A stretch of 64,000 bases of DNA from Membranipora membranacea (lineage: Eukaryota > Bryozoa > Gymnolaemata > Cheilostomatida > Membraniporidae), in NCBI GenBank assembly GCA_914767715.1, contig OU612074.1, forward strand, positions 8,635,501 through 8,699,500, read 5' to 3'. The notes under the pieces are model-generated. The model ran no database searches, had not been told where the DNA came from, and saw nothing but the letters and a program-made list of their open reading frames with translations. Of the stretch, positions 1 through 11,179 are shown in pieces; the stretch's first letter is position 1, and every line of letters starts with the position of its first letter. Made by a program: the position numbers and the translations under genes.

Positions 1-398
1 GGATAACATTCAGACCACTTACCAGGCCAAAATGTGCAGTCAGCAGCGCACAGTCTGACTTTTATAACGCGAAGACCAGAAATTTAAAGCTGAGTGACTT
101 TATTTTAGCTAGTCCAAAATATAGTGATTAAGCCAGCTTTAACATTTTTGTGTACTTTTATATTTTTTCCATCACTTTTCAAATCTACCAAGGGAAGACT
201 TTTTGAATTTTAAAAATTGATATTTTAGAATGCAATGTCATGTATTTTTTTTATAATTGTAAGCATTTTTGAATGAAAAGCTACCAATTAAACAAACAAA
301 CAAACAAACAATCAATCAATCAGAGCCAACACATTGGGTAACACAATGGGACCCTTTATATTACTTTGCAATGTTTGAATGTAAATGAGTGTACTTAC

Positions 399-801
399 AG
401 CTGTGACTAAGTTACCAAGAATGTTTTCCAAGTTTCTAACTCTTCCCTCTAATGCAGCATCTGCAGCGACCATTCCCAGCACACAAATGCTACGCAAAAA
501 TATATCAACACAAAAAGCTGAAGTAAAGTGCTAGAAAAAATATTGCTGAGCATTTACTAAGCAAAATCCTGCTTACAATATGGGTGCCTTAAGCGCGCGG
601 CCGTCATATTTGGCATCAACTTGCGCTCAGTTTGCAGGCAATCTCATTGATTAAGGTATAAATCCGAAATACAATAATTTAAAAAAGTTGTTCTCTACAG
701 ATTTAACAGCAGTCAACTTTCATAACCATTATGCGTTGCGTTTACCCAAATTAATGTATTAGATCTCACCTGAGAGGCACAGTAAGTATCTGTCTCTTCA
801 T
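399..801 (-). CDS. short-chain collagen C4-like gene, 5' exons only (copy 0, runs off left edge)
   Basis: Exon 1 is 801..770 (ATG at 801) and exon 2 is 489..399, with donors GTGAG and GTAAG and a TAG acceptor. Together they encode a signal peptide (MKRQILTVPLSICVLGMVAA) followed by a short heptad-like segment (LEGRVRNLENILGNLV). Exon sizes (32 and 91 nt), phases, the 5' UTR before the ATG and parts of intron 1 match the complete gene at 55.2-60.4 kb, so this is a recent paralogue on the opposite strand. The first 394 bases are intron 2. The C-terminal cysteine-rich exons would lie left of the window. Nothing visible in these exons is broken. Confidence 0.8.
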
Positions 802-1639
802 TGCTCTCTTTCCTCAGGCTGGAGCGATAATAAGTTCTGAATTCGAAGAATTAGTCTTACACCACTTGATTCATTGTGCATTAATTGTAGCTTGAGAGTC
901 AATGCAGTTTGTTGGGGAGAATGGGAATACTTCACTGTAAACTTAAATAAAAGGTTTTAGCACCCAAGCTAGTATACAAGGAAGTTTCGTATTATTCCGA
1001 TTCCTTTCATTTCAAACTCAGTGCTTGTGTCTTGTAAGGATATCGATGCAACTGTCAACATCAAAAAAAGAAATTTAACCACCTTCTCTAAGCACCTTTT
1101 GATTTTTCTAGGGCTGGAACAAAGGGGAGTCTCAAATAAACTAAAGTGTGTCCCTTATATTGCTTTACCTTTAGATCTTGATATTACATAAAGACTCTAG
1201 TAACAAAGAATAAGGATGAGGCTCAGATTCGGGAGGAACAATTATTGGCAATACGATAAGGCTTTCCTGACAGATGAAGGTTACTGTGATCATTGTTACA
1301 GAAAAGGTGAATAAGGTATATCCTTCAACTAATTGTGAACTAAACAATCTATCTCGTCCATTACGTTAAGTCTGAGCTGGCAAACAATCAGCAAAACAGG
1401 ACACACAATATCCCGAATTAATGATCATCAATCAATCAATTAATAGTTATAGTAAGCTTTGACTAATACATAGTGTCAAAGCCATGCAAGGTAGGCGGTG
1501 AACTTAATCATATGAGGGTCATAAACTGAGTAGTGCAACAGAGGAGATGCTGGTTATGGATATAATATTTTAAAGTCTTTAAATAGTATGAGATCAAACA
1601 ATGAAGACACTGTTGTGCCTTCCTTAAAACAGAGCAGCT
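802..1639. other. upstream region of copy 0; nothing coding seen
   Basis: This AT-rich stretch lies 5' of the minus-strand C4-like gene and should contain its promoter. I saw no open frame with splice sites and no repeat I can name. Confidence 0.4.
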
Positions 1640-1945
1640 ACACTGTAAAAACTAAAGGATACTATAAGGGTACAAAAAAGGTACACACTTCTGCTGGGTA
1701 CATTAAAGTGGCGTTAGATGGAACCTAGAGGGTACAATTCATCTTAATTGTACACGTACACGTCAGTAGAAATGGTACAATCATGTACCATCTTCTGGAG
1801 TTGTGCCAAGTAACCCTCCGAAAGGGTACAAATATGGTCCGTCAAAGTGTTATAAAGTGTACAAGTTAGAAATAGGTACAGAAATGGCCATGAAGGTCCA
1901 GGAAAGGTACAACTGTGGTACACGTCTCATGGTACATAAATGGGA
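1640..1945 (+). mobile_element. GTAC-array non-autonomous element, copy 1
   Basis: It begins CACTGTAAAAACTAAAGG and then carries about 14 GTAC tetramers in about 300 bp, mostly as GGTAC or GTACC with short AT-rich spacers. The same terminal motif ends the inverted copy at 8.2-8.6 kb. A CACTG start with dense subterminal repeats is typical of CACTA/EnSpm-type DNA transposons, where the transposase binds the subterminal repeats; that family assignment is inference. No ORF is present. The right end is not sharply defined. Confidence 0.6.
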
Positions 1946-2690
1946 CAAAAATGGGTTAAGACCTTGCAACTTGTAGGCAATAAATTTAGAACTAATGGAG
2001 CAAATGCCTGGCTGGCTAGTATTAACTGGTCTAAATATATAATGTTTAATATGTATGTGCTTTTTTTATGTAAAAATATTAGTGTTGTTGTCTAAGAACT
2101 TTTCTAAGCGTAATGGTACTGAATATTGTCGCTGGGCAATTGGAATTTAAAAACACTATCTTATTCAGTGTATACTCTGCAATGTGTAAAATGGCGGTAT
2201 AGAGAATATTTTTGTACACCCTTTGATCAGGAATTAAAAGATGCACCCACTGATTTATAAATCAGAGGTTTCATAACTATGTGTTTGATCATTAGTCTTG
2301 TTTATGCAAATGACCATCCCAATCTTTGAATCCATTACAAAATAAAGTACACCTATGCTGTAGTATGCTGGATAGGCCCTGGGGGCAGATTTCAGGGAGA
2401 CATGTCCCAAGAGACCTATGAGATTTGTATGACAAAAGGCCTTTTGTTTGGTCAACAAAGGAGTACAATGGCAGGCAAAGTTTGCATGTCTGATTACATA
2501 TTGGATGTGTCTGCTTGCATGCTGGGCAGCGTGTATGGTAGCCTCAATTCTCCACTTTTGATACACTCATTTGTGGGTATACACAATCCACCCGCTACTA
2601 CAATATGTAGGAACCACTGGTAAAGTGTATTTTACAAACTGTATTTTATTTTGTAATGGAATGAGAAGGAATATTTAGACCTGATATAAT
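1946..2690. other. no gene recognised
   Basis: Short overlapping ORFs occur on both strands (2255-2623) but lack splice-site support and similarity to anything recognised. Confidence 0.4.
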
Positions 2691-2706
2691 TCTTACTAAC
2701 CATTAC

Positions 2707-5376
2707 TTGGCTATCAGCATTCAGAGAGAGAGAGAGCACACAGAGAAGAGACCTCTGACACTCACACAATTACAGATTTACAGTGAATATCCAGTAAAGA
2801 GATCGGTAAGTTATTCTTATAATTTGACCGTACCAGTATCATTCTTCTCAATGAGGTTTACACGTAGTCTGTGTAGCATATCCTGCTTGAGTTTTAGGCG
2901 CCTTTGCACACAATTGGCAACCAATCATTCTGGAGAGCCATTTATAATGACATGTGGAATTGACCGTTGCTGTCAAACTTTTACAAGCAGCGCTAGCTTC
3001 AGAGTTCATGGTTACAGAAAACACATGGATGCTACCCGGCAGCAAAGTGGCGTTTCATCCAATGATTCGGTCTTGCATAGGGGAAAATTATTCCACAAGA
3101 ACGCCGCAAGCAATGTATGTTAACTCAACCTGAGATTGAGTTTGATTTTGAATGTGAAACCACTCAAAATATTGTGACTGAAAATTCTGAAGTTCCCAAT
3201 AAAAATCAATGTAGAAATCTATCAGAATTACATCAATTAAGATGTGATGCAATCACCAATACGTTTATCAAAGCGTCGGAACGATACATGTTAACAAAAT
3301 CCACAGCGAGAGGGATATTTTCTGAAATAGCATCAGTGTTCCAAGGAATTTTTCACAGAGCTAGTCGGCAACGTAATATCGTCACCTGAACAGAGTCAAA
3401 TATTAGGGGATCAATATTTTGAGAGTTTATTCTCCAATGTAAGCAGTGATTGGCATGTTACTCAGTATATTGAGAAATGCCCATACTATGTAGCTCCAGT
3501 TGCCCATCGAATCTCCCCGCTTGATGAAGACATTGCCACTGAAAACAGAAAGTCTTTAGATATGCATATTATTCCTCTCCGTAAAACGTTACATGCACTG
3601 ACAGCCAATGAAAATGTGCTATCAGAGATCCTAAGCTATATGTCAGTTCAGCCTCATGAATCAATATTGAGAAACTTTGTTAATGGAACAGCATACACCG
3701 CGGTTTCCAATAAGCTAGATCTTATATTTTACACAGATGAGCTTGAGGTATGCAATCCAATAGGTGCTTTTAGAATCAAACAAAAAGTCTGCGCCGTTTT
3801 TTTCACACTGGCATGCCTCCTACTGAACATGATCACAGTCTCGTCATATATTTTTGTATGGGCTTATTCCCGATGCTTTGAGAAAAATCTATGGCTGTGG
3901 AAAGATTTTCGTACCGCTCATTGATTGGCTAAATGACTTAGTGGCCAATCTGCTCATCCTTGAGACCGGTAGGAAGCTGTCTGTCTGTTTGTTGGCTTTC
4001 TGTGGAGACAATTTATCAGCTCATGCTTTAGGGGGTTACCAAACAAATTTTTCGTCTGGTTATATATGTCGTTTCTGTTATTGTCGATACGGAGAGCTTT
4101 CAAATAAATTATTGGAAAATCAGTGTCATCTAAGGTCTCCAGAATCTATTGCGGATAATTTGTGGTCGTTAGAAGCCGCTGCTGATTCTGATCCATGTGG
4201 CTATTGGGTATTTAAAACTTTTTATAATTAGATAGCTTCCAAATAATATTACTTTTTGAATTAAAAAATGGCTATTCAGTTGTAATTTATCTTTTAGAGT
4301 CAATTCAGGTATCGTAGTACCTATGCCAGTTATAACTTGGCCCTCCTGAATTTCGGGATCGACTGAGGAACCAGCTGTGCTCGCTGAAGGAAAACACGAA
4401 ACTACACAAAAGGCTGATGAGCACAATCATTCGTATACGAGGACATGCTTAAGTTTTTCCCTATAGATTCAGCGCGAGTTATTATTTTGTAATGTTCAGG
4501 ATTGTTCTGCATTAACCATTCCGCCCACAATGTAATTCTTGTGGATGTGGTACCAATGTCAGGTCCAGTATGACCTGGTGATAGCCCAATTAGCTTACCA
4601 TTTGAATAATTGTAAGGATATTGAATCGAAATTGCTATACATATTTTATTTTTATTGGCCTTGAAGGATTTAGGTATAAGCCATCTTTAAAATGAAATAG
4701 TTGTCCTATTTAGTTATATATCTATACTATAAATTCAAAAACGTTGTCAATATACAAAAGCTAGTGCCTCACACTGTCTGAATTGGGTAAACGCAATCAG
4801 AATCTTGGGGCAATAACGCTGCTACCCAACAAACGTATTGCAACATTTAAGTTCATCAATAACTGTGGCTATATCTTTAGGTACCTGGTGCTGCGGCTGC
4901 CAATACAGAGATCGAATATGTCCAAACTGCACCAGAGAGCGAGGAAGTGGATGAAATGTTGGCCAGAACACGGGAGATGCCGATGCAGAACATTATTGCT
5001 GCAGTTCTCAATCCAGTGTCAGAGATGAGGAAATGGCCTGACTTGTTCACAACTGAGCACGTAAGTCTGTCCCTTTTAAATGTGACTGAGGACCACAGTC
5101 AAGTGATTGCCACAAGGTATCATAGGGTATCGAGACTATAATGGACGTGAGTTTTTGATTCATATAAACATTTGCTGTGTGATTCTTTCGCAGCTGCAAG
5201 ATGTGTGCAGGAAGCTGGTGCTAGTAATACAGGAGAACAGCATCACTGTATTGCTCAACAGAACTGAGATTATTCAGAGGTCGACACCGGCAGAAGCTCT
5301 TGCTGCATTCTTCAGCCTGCACCATATTCTGGCAATACATTTTTTTAACTTTATTGGCATAATTTTCATTCGATGA
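2707..5376 (+). pseudogene. broken transposase-like gene with C2H2 finger
   Basis: Consecutive frames read as one decayed protein: 2707-3123 with a C2H2 finger (C-x4-C ... H-x4-H, around 2950-3030), 3117-3389, 3562-3900, and 3854-4231 with a core GDNLSAHALGGYQTNF followed by paired cysteines (YICRFCYC). This matches a family of uncharacterised, multicopy, transposon-like proteins in cnidarian, fish and other animal genomes, recognised here from memory of its 'GDN..H..GG...F..CR.C' core. Stretches at about 4895-5070 and 5190-5340 (ending EALAAFFSLHHI) look like C-terminal pieces. Frame changes near 3120, 3390 and 3870 make it non-functional. The transposon superfamily is not assigned. Confidence 0.55.
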
Positions 5377-5399
5377 GAATGTTTCACAAAATCAGCCTT

Positions 5400-7740
5400 C
5401 CAAGAATACGAAAAAAAAGGAAAAAAAACATAAATGTTCAATCAAGATGGCGAAAAAAGATAATCAGAAAAATTGAGTTTGAATGATTTATAATAGATCA
5501 TTGAACGTAAATTATATGGAATATTGTTAAAACTAGATGCTATGATATTATCTAAAAAGTTATTTGAAGTTGGGTGTAGCTTGAACATGTCTCTCAGATT
5601 GAAATTACGCGAAAAATTAAAATGTTCTAACAAAAGTGTTGGACGTTTCTTGTTCATCAATTGATGTCCAATAATGCTAGTAAAATATATGTTGAGCACT
5701 GGCAAAGGTAAAATGTGTAACGACCTTGATATTTCGTTAGTTGGTACCAGGTGATTAGGGAACTTTTGAATATTACATATCAACCTGAAGGCTCTCTTCT
5801 GGAGTAAAAATAAGTCCTTTAGTATATAGTTTGGTGATAGATTGTAGTAAATATGGATACCACTTATGATGTGGCAAAAAATAAATGATGGTAAAATATA
5901 ATAGCTGTTTTGTTATCAAGAAAAGGCCTACAAAGTTGTGGTAGTGTAACTGCCTTTGCAACCTTTTTACCGATATAGGAAACATGGTCATTCCATGTTA
6001 GCCTGTCATTTATAATGAAAGGTAAAAGCTTTGTTTCACGTTTACGCGACAACCCCTCCCACCACATGACAAGGAGAACAACCCACCAACATCATTGTGA
6101 CTGTAATGCAGCAGAAAGTGCGACTTATTAAAGGGCAACCAAGGTTTCGCAGCAATGCATTAATGGGTAGCAAATAATGTGCTGGGCAGCATCAGCTTTG
6201 TGCATTACGCGATGCAAAACTCAAAGTAGTTGCTGACTCTAAGCTGGGTAACACTTCAGTTTAGGAGAGGTTCCAAGACTTTGCTGTAATAATTATAGAG
6301 CACAGGCTAAATAATAACAGGAACAGGAAACTGCTATGTGGTATTCTCTTTTAGCTGCGTTTGAGTACCTGATGGAAGAAATGTTTCACAAGAATTCTGA
6401 CTGAATAATCATCCGAATTATATTTTGTCTTTTTCCCCATGCAGAAGGTGCAATCTGCTATTAACCAATGGCCATCAATGAGAAGTTGTTTGAAACCTTG
6501 GTTGCCCTTTAATGTTAATTGGCATATGATTATTAAAGCACCAATCATTGATCACATTCATCATTCTTCATTACACTTGTTACAATGTGATTTATAAATA
6601 CTGTGTCATCTGCATACAAAACACGATGCAAAAATAGGAAGCTTCAAAAGGTTGTTAATATAAATCAAGAATAGAGTTGGGGCTATTATTGATCCTTGTG
6701 CAACCCCTACATTAAATGGAAGTATAGATGATTCTTCCCCAATATACAGTACTTTATGAGAGTGTTTATTAAAGAAAGAGTTAAGAAGACCAAATGCCTT
6801 GCCATTGGTACCAGCAACTTCTAGTTCTTTGGATAATATATTGTGATTCACACAATCATATGCTTTACAATTTGATTTTTGAAAGATGGGAGTGTAGGTG
6901 TAGGCTTATGTGTTTTTCAAAAACCTTTGATATAATTGGTAATACTGATATTGGTCTATAGTTGATGGATTGCTTTTGTCACCATCTTTGAAAATTGGAG
7001 TCACTCTGGCAAATTTCTAAGCTTTTGGAAATGATCCGTCAGCAAGGATTCTATTGAACATATCAGTAAGGATCTTAATATTGAATGGAAGAGTAGACAT
7101 AGCATCCGAACAGAGATTCCATCTGTACCTAAAGATTTTGAATTTGGAATGGTACCCAGGTTTCTAACAATGTCATAAGGTAGAAATTTAGGGAAAGAAC
7201 TGAGCTTCACTGTGTTTTTCAAAATTATTTGAAAATTTGGGAGGATTGTTTGATTTGCAATGGGCGGTGAGGTTGTAAGCGATATTGGTAATGTGCTCGT
7301 TGAGTTCCATTGCAGAAAGTTGTGCATTATTCGGTTTGGACGGTTTAGATTTAGCATTAAGTGTTTTCCAAACCTGTCTTGTGTCACCTGCGTTTGAATT
7401 CTTTATCAATTCCTCAATACATTTTCTTTTCTTGCGTCTTGTCAAATTAGTCACTAGGTTCCGTTGCTTCTTATATGCATCCCAGTTTTCTTCTTTCTTA
7501 AAATTTTCTTATACTTTCATCTGTGTTTGAACCTCTTCGTCTAACCACTTTGGAAATTGTATAGATTTGACATTGCGTGTCTTGGAAGTAATAAATTTAG
7601 AAATTATATTGATATATCTCTGATTGAACGCTGAAATCATCTCTCCAGCCAGTGTCTTTTTGACATTGCCAGCCAAAAAGCTGCTAGAATATTGTGCATG
7701 CTTAAAATGTAAGTCAAAAATCAAAGTGGCAGCAGTCACA
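5400..7740 (-). mobile_element. decayed non-LTR retrotransposon (jockey/CR1-like LINE)
   Basis: Read right to left on the minus strand, the frames follow LINE ORF2 order: the post-endonuclease linker (7739-7188, with KWLDEEV and RQVWKTLNA), the RT palm with GVAQGSIIAPTLFLIYINNL (6851-6606), a YADDT-like continuation near 6600, the INDRLTWNDHVSYIGKKV region (6067-5864), and the C-terminal LPVLNIY segment (5783-5442). Multiple stops and frameshifts break it, and a TTAA-flanked MITE is inserted at 6128-6512. The clade is judged only from motif wording. Confidence 0.75.
6128..6512. mobile_element. TTAA-flanked MITE inserted in the LINE
   Basis: Perfect terminal inverted repeats, AGGGCAACCAAGGTTTC at 6132 and its reverse complement ending at 6508, bound a 377-bp element with no ORF. 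Both ends carry TTAA (6128-6131 and 6509-6512). TTAA target duplication is the signature of the piggyBac and Kolobok superfamilies; which one is undetermined. It separates two parts of the minus-strand LINE reverse transcriptase, so it is younger than the LINE. Confidence 0.85.
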
Positions 7741-8164
7741 ACTCTTATCGATAAGTTGTCGCTTTCAACATCGTTTTCTTAAATTTAGTCTTTGTATACT
7801 ATTACGGAATAGCCTGGAGTACAAATTTTATCACAATACAACTATTTTTTTTTGCATTTCTTGTAATTTTTAATGTCTTTTATTATGATTAAGCAGAATT
7901 TAATACAATTTTCCTCTAAAATCAGATCATGCCGATGCCCTTGACAATTCAACGCAATGAATAGGCCCAATAACAAAACTAAGACACTAACCTTTCTATT
8001 CTGCATTGAACTATGGAAGTCGGCCTTTTTTTGGTGTATTGATTGATTATCATGTATTGCTTTGCTAATTTTAGCACCAATTATTAAAGTGTAAATATTG
8101 TCTCCTATCTTAGCTCTGTCTATTTATGTAATTCAGAATGCAATCAATGTTCCTATAATGCATG
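7741..8164. other. no gene recognised
   Basis: AT-rich sequence between the LINE and the second GTAC-array element. Nothing supported. Confidence 0.4.
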
Positions 8165-8647
8165 TTGCATAATGACAAGTACCGATTGGTACAGTTCCAG
8201 GAAAAAAATACCATTGTAAGGGTACTAAAAAGGGAACTAAATCGGTACAACAATTTGTGACAACATAAAGGTACCCTTTTTCCTAGCATGGTACATTACC
8301 GTACCATAAGAGGTACTAGAAATGGTATGTTATTCTGTACCATTTCATAACTCATGGTACATGAGCATACCACTTAACAAAGTACGCCAAGGGCGTTTTT
8401 TAGTGTACCTTCTCAGAAATTGTGGTACATGGCCGTACCATTATAAGGTACAAAATAATTTACCACTTCACTTTACCACTTCCACTTCAAGAAGGTACGC
8501 AAGTAGTACATTGAGGTGTACCTTTTCACATATTATGGTACAATCTGGTACCCTCAAAAGGGTATGGAAAAGGGTACCTATGATGTCACAAATTTTGATA
8601 CCCTCAATGTACCTTTTTTGGTACCGTATTTGTACCTTTAGTTTTTA
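8165..8647 (-). mobile_element. GTAC-array non-autonomous element, copy 2 (inverted)
   Basis: About 24 GTAC tetramers occur in about 480 bp, against roughly two expected by chance. The right edge, GTACCTTTAGTTTTTAGCCC, is the reverse complement of the start of the copy at 1640, so this copy is in the opposite orientation. The edge abuts the last 23 bases of a C4-like exon at 8648, suggesting insertion into, or deletion through, that gene copy. There is no coding capacity. Confidence 0.65.
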
Positions 8648-9325
8648 GCCCTGATAGCTCTTGGACAAAGGTTAGATCTCTTCTATCTTAAATTTAAGAA
8701 AACTGATTAGCGACAAGTGAATGTTAAAATTTGATATTTTTTAGCTGTGAAACTGTTAGAAAGATGTGGGAAAGCACACTGCATACATTTTCAGGCCATC
8801 ATCTTTTCAAAGAGTGAACATAGCGGCTTTAAACATGAACCAAAAATGCCAACAATCCAATGAAATTGCCCAATTGTGTGTCAGATACTCAGCCAACTTA
8901 TCTATACATCTTCGTAGCGGCATAGAATTTCCTGATCTTCCCTTTCCATTCTCCATGTTTGCCAAATGACTGTAAAGATCTAAATTTTCTGCTCTATGCA
9001 GCTCAAAAAGTCAGTCAAAGATTTCCCAAAGTCAACAAACTATCCTGCCACCCTAACGGGTTAAGCCAATGTAACTTTTCAATATACAAGATAAGTTATG
9101 TTGGTTTTTTAGGAATATGAAGGATATCTGATGTCAGGTCACTTCAGCCATAAGACAGGTTTCAACTATGTTTGTGTTGATAAGACACCATATGTTATGC
9201 CAGGACTACATGGTGATGTAAATGGCGCCTTACTGTACTTTGTCCAAGCAAAATGTGCCCAACTTGGGCGATGTCCAGACTGCATAGAGGCTGCAGAACT
9301 TACCTGTGTGGTCTGCTCAAAGTAG
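8648..9325 (+). pseudogene. short-chain collagen C4-like, 3' remnant (copy 1)
   Basis: The last 23 bases of the penultimate exon (8648-8670, encoding PDSSWTK, donor at 8671) and a complete final exon (9113-9325, 213 nt, stop at 9323) are present. The final exon is the same size as in the complete gene and encodes a diverged but open sequence ending ELTCVVCSK. All upstream exons are missing: the left edge joins the GTAC-array element directly. It is therefore a truncated relic unless upstream exons were moved elsewhere, even though the last exon carries no stop. Confidence 0.75.
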
Positions 9326-10365
9326 CCACAACTGTTGAAAAGTCGCTCCCCCTCCACTGGTCACACCGCACTGTTCTTGAAACCCTTGAAAGTTTAGATG
9401 GGGACGTGAAACAGCTATGTGTCTGCCAGACAGTTGTATCTGTGGCTAATATAATGATAAATAAAATTTTTTTAAATCATAAGGCACTCAAACAATAAGT
9501 AACCACTTCTCACTCAGTGTTTCTCCATACTTATCACAAATACTCTTTTCACCATTTTACGACAATATGTATTTTTATAATTTGAAGATGAAACAAACCA
9601 CAGTAACTAATCTTTTCTTATGAAAAAGAATGTTTAGAACCTCAAGACACAAACATCAAATGCTTTATCCATTGTGTAGTCTCTGCTACCACATTCAAAA
9701 TATCTTAATTGACTATAATTGCTGCTTCTGAATTTCTCAATATGAATTGGATACCACTTTGATTGAGCCTGTCTGTGGGATTTCATGATGAGGGGTTTCG
9801 ATCTGAGTGAATACCCTTGAGTATTGAGTGATTCCCACAGCCAGTGCTGCCCTGACAAGTTTGTTGAGCACAGCATAGCATACCATATTTAATGGAACTC
9901 TGAATGACGTCTGCGAATGTGTTATCTTCAAATTAATGAATGCAATTGTTAGATACGGTGATATGCATGTTATTGTTGATGTTCATACTGAACCTGTTGG
10001 TGTACTATGAGTGGAGGGAAATTCGGGCAATAACAGCCTCCTAAATACACAGTCTGGACAATAACACATTTTGCTAAACTCAAATTATGATAATTTAGCA
10101 GGATGCAATATTCATGAGCCCTATCTTTAGGAACCTGCAAATTGGAAGTATATTCGTTGGTTACCGTTGCTAAGAAACGGTGTGCAAGCCATCCATGAGT
10201 CACATTGTAAAGTTGCTGTATAAATTGATACAGTTATAGATTAGCTTCATGGTTATTGTTGGTATAGAATGGAATGTGTAGTTAGTCTCTCTGCTGGTCC
10301 AAGCAAGCGTGAACATTTCTGATTGAAGAAAATGCATTGCTGATCAATAAGCTACTTTCTTATCT
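9326..10365. other. no gene established
   Basis: Contains the 3' flank of the C4-like relic, which still resembles the flank of the intact copy for a few dozen bases. Minus-strand ORFs at 9634-10203 were considered and not accepted. Confidence 0.35.
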
Positions 10366-10573
10366 TTGACCAATCAGAAAAGCTTTGTATGCATAAACAA
10401 TGCCATGGACTAGAACATGACCCATTTCATGAGTAGCAGAAAAATAATTGATTGTTAGATAATGTTAGTAGCTAGGAGTGTGCAGGACTAATGGTGTAAC
10501 AGTAGCTGGGTATCCTTCTAATTAATCAGTATTCTGTATCTTTACACTCTGAGTTCGTATTAACTTCAAGCAG
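10366..10573 (+). promoter_or_regulatory. gene X copy A promoter with CCAAT box and untranslated first exon
   Basis: TTGACCAATCAGA (CCAAT at 10370-10374) lies about 200 bases before a donor-like CAG/GTGAGTG at 10573. The same arrangement, with extended sequence similarity, precedes gene X copy C at 28.54-28.73 kb. CCAAT boxes on promoters are bound by NF-Y (family knowledge). That the sequence between box and donor is a 5' UTR exon is inference. Confidence 0.5.
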
Positions 10574-11179
10574 GTGAGTGGATAACAGTCCAGGATGACA
10601 CTTTATGCCAAATAGAACAGTGTATTTAAGTGAGTGGATATTGTAAATGTATAAGTGTTCAGTTTTTTGAAGATGAACTCTCTGGCCGCAAATGTGAAAC
10701 TATGAAACTGACACCACTTTTCGTTACCCTGCATCTCAAGTCAAATTTTTTCATAGATATTCCACCTACCCGGGGCCTACCACTTTTATTTTAAATTACA
10801 CCCCAACAAATATTAAGGTGTGCAATTAACTGATAGGTTTGGTAAGCTGCAAAATATGTTGCTAATGCTTAGAATTTGACCTTCGTCAGCAGCATTATAT
10901 CCATCTTCTTTTCTTTTCATTTCTAAGTCATCGAGGCGGCCGATAGTATTAATCTAAGGATCGAAACCAAACATATCAATCACACCGACCGCTGCCAATG
11001 ATCAGACACACCTGTCTAAGTATACATTGGTATCAATTTCAAAGGCTGTGGACCAAAGGTTGAACCGAAGTTACTTTTGGTATACCAGAAAATCTATAGA
11101 GCTTCCTGCACTGACATATAGGTGTTGACAGATCACTGAAGAGCTAAGGTTAGCTCGTTAACGAAATCAAGTTGGCAGC

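Noticed and set aside
4169-4426. Minus-strand ORF overlapping the transposase relic
   Set aside because: Overlaps the better supported plus-strand frame and has no recognisable motif.
9634-10203. Overlapping minus-strand ORFs that look partly coding
   Set aside because: No consistent splice sites, conserved copy or recognised motif; left as unexplained.
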